Shown here: positions 1-6,419 of the stretch, one piece after another | How positions within the stretch are numbered: the stretch's first letter is position 1 | How the letters are laid out: the number at the start of each line of letters is the position of its first letter | NCBI GenBank assembly: GCA_958444395.1 | Contig: CAUCOL010000010.1 | Location: 1 to 14,058, forward strand | Origin: an uncultured Lachnospiraceae bacterium | Lineage (GTDB): Bacteria; Bacillota; Clostridia; Lachnospirales; Lachnospiraceae | Reading direction: 5' to 3' | DNA length: 14,058 bases | Notes under the pieces: model-generated | Database searches by the model: none | What the model saw: only the letters and a program-made list of their open reading frames with translations | Told to the model about the DNA's origin: nothing | Made by a program: the position numbers and the translations under genes

Positions 1-2
1 CA

Positions 3-848
3 GATCCTAAGCGTCTCCTGATCGGTGATGATGAGCACGGCTGGGATGACAACGGTGTATTCAACTTTGAAGGTGGCTGCTATGCTAAGGTTATCGATCT
101 GGATATCGAGTCTGAGCCAGACATCTACAATGCGATCAAACGTAACGCATTACTTGAGAACGTTACACTGGATGCAAACGGCAAGATCGACTTCGCTGAT
201 AAGACTGTAACAGAGAACACTCGTGTTTCTTACCCTATTGATCATATTAAGAATATTGTACGTCCTATCTCTTCTGCACCAGCAGCAAAGAACGTTATCT
301 TCCTTTCTGCAGATGCATTCGGCGTACTGCCTCCAGTATCTATCCTGACGCCAGAACAGACACAGTACTACTTCCTGTCAGGTTTCACAGCAAAACTGGC
401 TGGTACAGAGCGTGGAATCACAGAGCCAACTCCTACATTCTCCGCTTGCTTCGGACAGGCATTCTTAGAGTTACATCCTACAAAATATGCAGAAGAGCTT
501 GTTAAGAAGATGGAGAAGAACGGCGCTAAGGCTTACTTAGTAAATACAGGATGGAATGGTACAGGCAAGCGTATCTCCATTAAAGATACTCGTGGAATCA
601 TCGATGCTATCTTAAATGGTGACATCTTAAGCACATCTACAAAGAAGATCCCATTCTTCAACTTTGAAGTTCCTACAGAGTTAAACGGTGTTGATACAGG
701 TATCCTGGATCCTCGTGACACATATGCAGATGCTTCTGAGTGGGAGACAAAGGCAAAAGACCTGGCAGAAAGATTCATCAAGAACTTCGCTAAATACGAA
801 GGAAATGATGCTGGTAAAGCATTAGTATCTGCTGGTCCTCAGCTGTAA
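3..848 (+). CDS. pckA: Phosphoenolpyruvate carboxykinase (ATP), 5'-truncated by window edge
   Basis: Cytosolic enzyme that interconverts oxaloacetate + ATP and phosphoenolpyruvate + CO2 + ADP (EC 4.1.1.49). In fermentative anaerobes it often runs towards CO2 fixation. The last 281 residues are present, about half of the usual ~530-540. The P-loop (GLSGTGKT type) would lie just outside the window. The visible part opens with the metal/nucleotide motif IGDDEHGW and then NFEGGCYAK. It continues with TRVSYP (substrate Arg), [13 protein letters not shown] and [18 protein letters not shown], all classic ATP-PEPCK blocks, and ends in TAA at 846-848. The frame is open from base 3 to the edge. No interruption is seen. 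It is convergent with the large GH5 gene and separated from it by hairpins. The family call is very secure; only the start lies outside the window. Confidence 0.97.
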   Translation, partial: DPKRLLIGDDEHGWDDNGVFNFEGGCYAKVIDLDIESEPDIYNAIKRNALLENVTLDANGKIDFADKTVTENTRVSYPIDHIKNIVRPISSAPAAKNVIFLSADAFGVLPPVSILTPEQTQYYFLSGFTAKLAGTERGITEPTPTFSACFGQAFLELHPTKYAEELVKKMEKNGAKAYLVNTGWNGTGKRISIKDTRGIIDAILNGDILSTSTKKIPFFNFEVPTELNGVDTGILDPRDTYADASEWETKAKDLAERFIKNFAKYEGNDAGKALVSAGPQL

Positions 849-851
849 TTT

Positions 852-871
852 CTCTGAAGCACAGAGTTTTT
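852..871 (+). terminator. Short intrinsic-terminator-like hairpin just after pckA
   Basis: CTCTG (852-856) pairs with CAGAG (862-866) around a 5-nt loop and is followed directly by five T (867-871), 3 nt after the pckA stop. The stem is only 5 bp, so on its own it is probably weak. It would act together with the stronger hairpins downstream. Confidence 0.45.
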
Positions 872-890
872 CAAAGACTTTTTGGAATAA

Positions 891-911
891 AGAGTCGCTT
901 GCGATTCTTTT
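891..911 (+). terminator. Second weak hairpin with T-run downstream of pckA
   Basis: AGAGTCG (891-897) pairs with CGATTCT (902-908), with one G-T wobble and a CTTG loop, followed by a T-run to 911. It is a possible backup terminator. The end of its T-run touches the long inverted repeat at 911-961, so the two structures may compete. Confidence 0.3.
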
Positions 912-961
912 GCGCATTTCGCGGAATACGTAGCATTTATTTCTTTTCCGCGAAATGCGCA
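911..961. repeat. Perfect 16-bp inverted repeat, GC-rich arms, in the pckA 3' spacer
   Basis: Arm 911-926 (TGCGCATTTCGCGGAA) is the exact reverse complement of 946-961, with a 19-nt AT-rich loop at 927-945. The arms are clearly more GC-rich than the surrounding spacer. No T-run follows on either strand, so it is not a standard intrinsic terminator. It could be an mRNA 3'-end stabilising hairpin, or one copy of a small interspersed palindromic element. The pairing is seen directly; the role is inference. Confidence 0.7.
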
Positions 962-1014
962 TCCTTACAGAGTGTTTTTATATTATTAAGAAACGAAAAG
1001 TTTCCTAATAACAC

Positions 1015-1057
1015 AAAAAACCGTATCTTACGTGTATTACGCAAGATACGGTTTTTT
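1015..1057. terminator. Strong bidirectional intrinsic terminator between pckA and the GH5 gene
   Basis: CCGTATCTT (1021-1029) pairs with AAGATACGG (1043-1051). CGT (1031-1033) and ACG (1039-1041) extend the stem past one A/C mismatch. Six A precede the stem and six T follow it, so both strands carry a hairpin plus a U-tract. It sits between convergent genes and would end pckA transcription on plus and the GH5 transcript on minus. Confidence 0.88.
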
Positions 1058-1069
1058 CTTTTATCTTCG

Positions 1070-1100
1070 ATTCCAAAGTCATTACCTATGACTTTGGGAT
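1070..1100. other. Near-perfect 13-bp inverted repeat in the convergent spacer
   Basis: The arms 1070-1082 and 1088-1100 pair with a single T-G wobble around a 5-nt loop (TACCT). CTTTT follows on the plus strand. It lies on the GH5 side of the main terminator and would be transcribed on the GH5 mRNA. It may help termination or protect the 3' end. Confidence 0.5.
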
Positions 1101-1129
1101 CTTTTGATATTTTCCTGTCTTATGATGCC

Positions 1130-1149
1130 GGGGCAAAAGACAGTGCCCC
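1130..1149 (-). other. GC-rich hairpin shortly after the GH5 stop codon
   Basis: GGGGCA (1130-1135) pairs with TGCCCC (1144-1149) across an 8-nt loop, about 40 nt past the GH5 stop at 1188-1190. No U-tract follows on the minus strand. A competing 7-bp pairing (1115-1121 with 1137-1143) overlaps it. It is more likely an mRNA-end structure than a stand-alone terminator. With the structures described between 849 and 1100, it accounts for most of the gene-free spacer 849-1187. Confidence 0.35.
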
Positions 1150-1187
1150 AGCTGCTATCACAGATTACTGCATATCTTCCGGTCTTT

Positions 1188-4100
1188 TTATTTACCGGCT
1201 TTCTTCACATTAGAATATGCACTGTATATCTTCTTGCCAGCTACCTTTACATAAGCGCGGATCTTTACATAACAATTTTTCTTATATGCTTTTCCCACTT
1301 TGAATGTAGCTGTGGCAGCATTTTTATTGACAGTTACCTTCTTCACATTCTTTTTGAATTTTTTATCAGAAGAATATACGATCTGATAACCTGTCACTGT
1401 TTTATCTTTCTTCCATTTTACAGATATCTTGTTGCCAGCCTTACGAGTCACCTTATTAAGCACAACCTTTTTGAGTTTCTGCTGTGTTGCCGGTTGCGCA
1501 GATGGTGCTGTACTGCTGTTCGGGCGCTGTGTTGGCACTACCGTCGGCACCACATTCGGCTTCTGGCTCGGTACGGCACTTGGCTCGACATCCGGTTTCT
1601 GGCTCGGTGTGGCACTTGGCTTGACATCCGGTTTCTGACTCGGTACGGCACTCGGCTCGATATCCGGTTTCTGGCTCGGTACGGCACTCGGCTCGATATC
1701 CGGTTTCTGACTTGGTGTTACACTTGCTGTCGGTTCGGTGCCCGGCTCCTGACTTGGTGCCACACTTGCTGTCGCTGTTGGTTCTGCACTTGGCTCCTGA
1801 CTTGGTGCCACACTTGCTGTCGCTGTTGGTTCTGTACTTGGCTCCTGACTTGGTGCCGGCTCCGTTCCATCCAGCCCTTCCGGTGTCGGATCCTGCGGTT
1901 CTGCGAGATTCTCCTCTTTCAGATCACCCACACCAATTGTATAAAATACCTTTTTACCATTTTCGGTTATACCAACTAATGTAGTGGTTCCTTCTGAGAC
2001 TGCTGTCACAGAAATCTTAATGTTTCCATCTGCATCAACGGTCTGCTTATTATTATCGACTACTGCTATAGCACCATCTGTCGTATAGAAGGTCATCTCT
2101 GAATCTGTTGTTGCCGGTGTCAGCTTCACCTCAACCTGCGCACTCTCGCCTGTATTTGGAATAACGATCTTATTAGCTGTAACGCTTTCCACCTGTGTTG
2201 TCGGATTTTCCTTCTCATACCCCGGGAAGAACTTCATATCCTTGATGGTAAATGTTACTGAAATCTTTGTAGGATTTTCAATGTCTTTAAAACTTACACT
2301 GTGTTTACTGCTATTTACTGTAATCTCTTCTACAGCACTGCCATCCCATCCATTGATCGGGTCATTGGAATCAAGCTGTCCATTGTCTTTTAACAGATTC
2401 TTAAATCCTTCTGCATCCATGCTGTCTGTCTTTTTCAGTGTTAATTCCGTATCATTTACTGCTACCTTGTCATAACGGATCTTTGCCTGTGATACAACCG
2501 GTTTTAAAGTATTTGTATCACGGATAAATACGGCTGTAAGATTCTCCAGCTTCGTAATATCAGCTTTCTCTCCATCTGCTGACAGATCCTTTGACAAATC
2601 ATAAGTAAGAGTATACTGACCATCCCCATTAATAAGTACCGGCTGACTCTTCTCCGTCAGACCGCTGTCAGAGAAAATCGTATTTAATGTAACACTTACT
2701 GTGCCACTGGTTGCCTTTTTATTGACTTTAACTGCTACAATTGTGCTGATACCACTGGATGCTTTTACAACGATATACGTCAGTCCGGCATTTTCAGCAG
2801 TCACCTTTCCACTGTTGCTGACCGTTGCAATATTGGTATTGGAAGACGTATAGGTAATCGTATCTTTATTATCCTGTGGTGTTACGGTGGTATTTAATGT
2901 CAGCGTATCACCCTCTGTGATCTCATAATAAGCCTTCTCTGTCTTAATAGAAGTCGCCTTGACATCTCCTGTAGACTGAACAATCACCGGAATCTCTTTT
3001 ACCACAGATCCGGACTGTGACTTTGCATAAACTGTTGTCACACCGCCCGACTTCGCATGAATCTGTCCATTGTACACCGTTGCGACAGAATCATTATCCG
3101 TACTCCACAATACAATATCTCTTGCAGAATCAGATGTTGCAGTAATTGTTTTTCTCTCGCCTGCCTTTAACTCAACCTTAGAATCACTCAGTGTAATATC
3201 TGTTGCCTCTGCAATCTCAGGATCCTTTGATACACCATTGTCACTGGTCGATCCATGTCCATAGCTCATATAAATCGTACTCATACGAGTAGACAGATCG
3301 CTGCTCTTGCCTGACTCTAACGTACCACGGATCGTGCCAAATACAACATCGTCATACACCGGCTTTAACTCCGGTCTGTTCCAATCCGTGAATAATCCCT
3401 GCTCTGTCTCAACCCCCAGATAGTTTCCTGTACCCTGATCCCATACTACCGGTACAGCTCCATAAAAATCTGCTACAGCCGCACACAGTTCATAATTCAA
3501 TGCTCTTTCTGCATTGTTATAACCGGTAGCCGAACCACTCTGTGCTTTTGTCCGTACACCATACTCGCCAACATATAACGGCATTTCCGGATCTAATGCA
3601 CTGACATTCTTAGAACTTGCACTCATAGAGCTCTGCCATGTCTTCAGGTCACTATAACTCCATCTTACATTATTATTTGCTTTGTAAATATGTACTGCAA
3701 ACATTAACCGGGTAGTTCCTGCCTCACCGGCATCTGCCAATACATCCTCCGGCATCTCTGTGATCGCATTTGTCGTTGCAAAACGTCCTGTGATCGCCAG
3801 CCAGCGTTTTGTATTATTGGCTCCTGTAGAACGCACCGTGTTGATAAATAACTGATTCAATGCATTTAATACAGCATCGTCCTCATTTGTTGCCGTACCA
3901 TGTGCATCTGTCACCTCGTTCATGCTTTCAAAGATCAGATGCTCATCATAATCTTTAAAACGTTCTGCAATATTCTTCCATACACCCTCATACTTCTGAT
4001 AAACCGGCTCGATATCCTGTGCATAGGTATCTAACCAGCATGCGGGGGTATTATTTCCACGATTATCGTGGTTCGCTGCGCCATCATGATGAATATTGAT

Positions 4101-6056
4101 GATCGCATACATATCCTGATCCACACAATAATCTACAATCTCCTGCACACGGCTCAGCCATGCTTCATCAATCGTATAATCCTCGTTAATATGTGCCCCC
4201 CAGGTTACCGGAATACGCACCGTATTATAACCTGCATCATGAAGTGCCTTAATATATTCTTTTGTTGTCTTATATGCCTGCCAGCCGGTCTCTGATGAAT
4301 CATACAGACCGCCATCCATCGTATTACCCAGATTGATTCCCGCACCCATTTCTTTTACTACTTCTTTTTTACTGAGAATACGAAATTCCTTTGGATCACT
4401 CTCCGTCCCGGATACATTCGGAGCCAGTGCCACACGAACTTTCTCTAAGGTATCTCTGGCAGCTTTATAATTTAATCTTGTATCCGAAACATTATCGTAT
4501 GCTGTCTGTGCCGTCTGGATTGCCTCTTCTAACTTGGCAAATGTGTCTTTATTGGCATAATCTTCTTCTTTCAGATTCTTGCAATAATCGATCGATGATT
4601 TCAGACCATTTCTCGTCGCAGTCCGATCGACTTCTTCCTCTACGGTCGGAAGGTAATTTTCAAGCAGCTTACGCTGTGCCTTAATATCGGTAGAAAGTGA
4701 CGTACTGTCTGCGATAAGATCCTCTGCTTTTTTGATCGCATCCTGTAAAGTAGTCCACACTTCTTCTGAAAGGATATCCTTCTGCTCGTATGCTTTGACC
4801 GTCGTTAAAACGTTCTGGATCGCCTCAACCTCATCTGCACGCATCTCCGGCTCCGGCTTTGGCTCTGTATCAGAATCATCCTTGTTCCACGACTCAACCT
4901 TAGAGGCGTCAAAGCCTTCTGTCACGGTTACTTTTCCATCAGAATCCGGTTTTGATACAGAAACAGAACCTACCCTGCCAAATGTAATGCCGCAAATATA
5001 GGCTTCCACATCCGTCGTCATCCTGCGCAGGCGAAGTCCGGCTGTGTCTGCTGTTCCCTTTTTCAGATTCGTATTTTCAAACTTATAAATACCACTTTCC
5101 TGCTGTCCCATACCGGAACCATAACCGCCGGAGGTTCCCCAGCCTGCATGAAGAAAATGTGCATTATTCTTGTAACCGCTTCCACCATTTTCTTTTGTAT
5201 TCGTCGTATTATCAATACCGATCAGTTCTTTATTGGAAAAGCTGCCGGTATCTAAATTTCCCGCACTGATCTTTAAACGGGAATATCTTGAATCCTTTGT
5301 CACCTTAACATATACTGTAACATTCTGGCTTTTGACCTTGTCAAATGCATATTTGGCTCCGGCATTCCCAAGACCTGCTACAATATCTGACAGAGCCAGA
5401 TCCTGCAGCTGCTCATGACCATATCCCGTCTTCGTCTCCGGATCAGACCATATAACAACCTGCTGTTCTTCCTGCCATTTCAGCTGCTCCGGTGACAATG
5501 TTGCATCCGGATCAACCACAACACAGGTATAAAGTCCGGTCAGTGTCACCGTCGGCTCAGACTGGCAGAAGCTGACATTCGCTCCATTGATCGTGCCGCC
5601 ACTGGTATAGGACTCCAGCACCTTAGCGCAGTCAACATATGCCACATACTGCTCTTTCGTCTCATCATACTGCGCATCCGACATCTTCACGATGTTATCC
5701 TGCCAGCCACCCCACTTTGTATCAAATGGCTGCACCGTAAACAGCTTCGTCTCTGCAGCGGTATCTGCAGCCACTGTAAACGTAAGTTTCAGATATGTAC
5801 TCTTCAACTGCTCTGCAGACAAGGTCTGTATATAACCATCATACTCCCCTGTATCTTTCACATGACTGGTCTCGGTCTGCGTCGAAATCAGCTTGTCTCC
5901 CTTCTCCTTCAGAACACTTGTGTCTTCCAGATTTTCCACCGGTGGTGTTACTGCTGCCTTTGCCTTCCTTGCCAGCCCCGGCAGATTGACCGAAGTCAGC
6001 ACCATTGCCGCTGACAACGTAAAAGCAAGCAAGCTTTTTGTTTTGTTCATTCTCAT
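1188..6056 (-). CDS. Secreted giant modular GH5 glycoside hydrolase (endo-beta-glucanase/mannanase type)
   Basis: Predicted extracellular endo-acting beta-glycanase of 1622 aa. The start (ATG 6056) is set by AAAGGGG 8 nt upstream; MNKTK two codons later is possible, and the reading frame can be opened upstream to 6113 but without an SD. Domains: signal peptide ~1-34 (AKA cleavage); two unassigned beta-rich modules ~38-188 and ~196-360 (carbohydrate-binding-like); two FIVAR-like helical repeats ~404-546; GH5 ~566-906; two Big_2-like Ig domains ~944-1112; another beta module ~1114-1274; a third Ig-like domain ~1282-1375; Pro-rich repeat linker ~1388-1525; Lys-rich Fn3-like domain ~1527-1622. 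GH5 signatures: GINLGN 573-578, HH 656-657, acid/base E714 (in MNEV), H789/Y791 (HIY), nucleophile E831 (GEYG), W872. It resembles subfamily GH5_4 by eye; the substrate cannot be fixed. There is no LPXTG or dockerin. It is transcribed alone from promoters at 6169-6304. Confidence 0.92.
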   Translation of the reverse strand: MRMNKTKSLLAFTLSAAMVLTSVNLPGLARKAKAAVTPPVENLEDTSVLKEKGDKLISTQTETSHVKDTGEYDGYIQTLSAEQLKSTYLKLTFTVAADTAAETKLFTVQPFDTKWGGWQDNIVKMSDAQYDETKEQYVAYVDCAKVLESYTSGGTINGANVSFCQSEPTVTLTGLYTCVVVDPDATLSPEQLKWQEEQQVVIWSDPETKTGYGHEQLQDLALSDIVAGLGNAGAKYAFDKVKSQNVTVYVKVTKDSRYSRLKISAGNLDTGSFSNKELIGIDNTTNTKENGGSGYKNNAHFLHAGWGTSGGYGSGMGQQESGIYKFENTNLKKGTADTAGLRLRRMTTDVEAYICGITFGRVGSVSVSKPDSDGKVTVTEGFDASKVESWNKDDSDTEPKPEPEMRADEVEAIQNVLTTVKAYEQKDILSEEVWTTLQDAIKKAEDLIADSTSLSTDIKAQRKLLENYLPTVEEEVDRTATRNGLKSSIDYCKNLKEEDYANKDTFAKLEEAIQTAQTAYDNVSDTRLNYKAARDTLEKVRVALAPNVSGTESDPKEFRILSKKEVVKEMGAGINLGNTMDGGLYDSSETGWQAYKTTKEYIKALHDAGYNTVRIPVTWGAHINEDYTIDEAWLSRVQEIVDYCVDQDMYAIINIHHDGAANHDNRGNNTPACWLDTYAQDIEPVYQKYEGVWKNIAERFKDYDEHLIFESMNEVTDAHGTATNEDDAVLNALNQLFINTVRSTGANNTKRWLAITGRFATTNAITEMPEDVLADAGEAGTTRLMFAVHIYKANNNVRWSYSDLKTWQSSMSASSKNVSALDPEMPLYVGEYGVRTKAQSGSATGYNNAERALNYELCAAVADFYGAVPVVWDQGTGNYLGVETEQGLFTDWNRPELKPVYDDVVFGTIRGTLESGKSSDLSTRMSTIYMSYGHGSTSDNGVSKDPEIAEATDITLSDSKVELKAGERKTITATSDSARDIVLWSTDNDSVATVYNGQIHAKSGGVTTVYAKSQSGSVVKEIPVIVQSTGDVKATSIKTEKAYYEITEGDTLTLNTTVTPQDNKDTITYTSSNTNIATVSNSGKVTAENAGLTYIVVKASSGISTIVAVKVNKKATSGTVSVTLNTIFSDSGLTEKSQPVLINGDGQYTLTYDLSKDLSADGEKADITKLENLTAVFIRDTNTLKPVVSQAKIRYDKVAVNDTELTLKKTDSMDAEGFKNLLKDNGQLDSNDPINGWDGSAVEEITVNSSKHSVSFKDIENPTKISVTFTIKDMKFFPGYEKENPTTQVESVTANKIVIPNTGESAQVEVKLTPATTDSEMTFYTTDGAIAVVDNNKQTVDADGNIKISVTAVSEGTTTLVGITENGKKVFYTIGVGDLKEENLAEPQDPTPEGLDGTEPAPSQEPSTEPTATASVAPSQEPSAEPTATASVAPSQEPGTEPTASVTPSQKPDIEPSAVPSQKPDIEPSAVPSQKPDVKPSATPSQKPDVEPSAVPSQKPNVVPTVVPTQRPNSSTAPSAQPATQQKLKKVVLNKVTRKAGNKISVKWKKDKTVTGYQIVYSSDKKFKKNVKKVTVNKNAATATFKVGKAYKKNCYVKIRAYVKVAGKKIYSAYSNVKKAGK
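1527..1850 (-). repeat. Two tandem coding repeat arrays in the Pro-rich linker of the GH5 protein
   Basis: On the plus-strand coordinates, the QKP-type codons recur exactly every 36 bp at 1527, 1563, 1599, 1635, 1671 and 1707 (12-aa unit of the type QKPDIEPSAVPS). After a 42-bp step, a 16-aa unit of type PSQEPSTEPTATASVA recurs every 48 bp (Q codons at 1749, 1797, 1845), with nearly identical DNA. The 36-bp units differ mainly at I/V, E/K and V/T positions. Together they form an extended, Pro/Thr/Ser/Glu-rich spacer between the Ig-like part and the C-terminal basic domain. Such arrays can expand or contract by slippage or recombination without breaking frame. Confidence 0.9.
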
Positions 6057-6168
6057 TCTGTAATCCCCTTTCTCATGGTCATTGTTCCTGCACCCTGATA
6101 CGCATGGTATCACGCTGCTTCCGATGCCCCCTTTCGTCTTTCGTAATCTTCAAATAATTAACAATTTT

Positions 6169-6197
6169 ATTGTATAAACACAGAATTTATTTGTCGA
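6169..6197 (-). promoter_or_regulatory. Sigma-A-type promoter, proximal, for the large GH5 gene
   Basis: Read on minus: -35 TCGACA (6197-6192), 17-bp spacer, -10 TACAAT (6174-6169), each 5/6 to consensus. Transcription would start near 6162, leaving about 105 nt of leader before ATG 6056. A small inverted repeat ACAAT/ATTGT (6161-6173) overlaps the -10 and could be an operator, but it is too short to be sure. Confidence 0.55.
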
Positions 6198-6275
6198 ATA
6201 TTACAATTCATTTTTATCCTTCTCTTTCTATCTTTGTACAATATGCTTAATTGATATTTATTTTACATGACAATT

Positions 6276-6304
6276 ATTATACAATATTTACATATATTAT
6301 TCAA
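6276..6304 (-). promoter_or_regulatory. Sigma-A-type promoter, distal, for the large GH5 gene
   Basis: Read on minus: -35 TTGAAT (6304-6299), 17-bp spacer, perfect -10 TATAAT (6281-6276). It lies between the DUF885 terminator and the proximal promoter, so the GH5 gene appears to have two start sites about 107 bp apart. The AT-rich background raises the chance of a random match. Apart from these two promoters and the terminator, I see nothing else in the 363-nt spacer 6057-6419. Confidence 0.5.
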
Positions 6305-6355
6305 CCATTTAACACAAAATAGATATTCCTGTTTCTGATTCTGCCGATAGAAAAT

Positions 6356-6414
6356 AACAAAAAGAAAAATGGTATATGTTGTAATGTTTCCTCTTCATCA
6401 CAACATATACCATT
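6356..6414 (-). terminator. Intrinsic terminator of the DUF885 gene
   Basis: A perfect 15-bp stem: 6400-6414 pairs with 6368-6382 (arm AATGGTATATGTTGT). ATG/CAT (6384-6386 with 6396-6398) adds pairing past one mismatch. On the minus strand it is followed by a T-rich run (complement of 6356-6367). It starts 6 nt after the DUF885 stop codon and separates that unit from the GH5 gene. Confidence 0.85.
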
Positions 6415-6419
6415 GATTG

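Noticed and set aside
899..1213. 104-residue plus-strand open frame in the convergent spacer
   Set aside because: It runs through a strong terminator and several inverted repeats, has no SD, and ends inside the GH5 coding region.
1527..1850. Regularly spaced repeats considered as a CRISPR-like array
   Set aside because: The units are contiguous, in frame with the GH5 protein and have no unique spacers.
1104..1979. 291-residue open frame on the plus strand opposite the GH5 linker
   Set aside because: It exists because the Pro-rich repeat has no stops on the complementary strand; its Leu/Arg/Trp/Cys-rich repeating translation is a mirror of the linker, with no SD or promoter.
2014..2037. VDADGNIK-type segment considered as a dockerin calcium loop
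   Set aside because: Only one short Asp/Gly stretch is present, inside an Ig-like domain; the duplicated dockerin loop with its helices is missing.
6057..6113. 19-residue N-terminal extension of the large GH5 protein to 6113
   Set aside because: It would place a Cys- and charge-rich stretch before an otherwise typical signal peptide, and the AAAGGGG SD lies inside it, pointing to ATG 6056.
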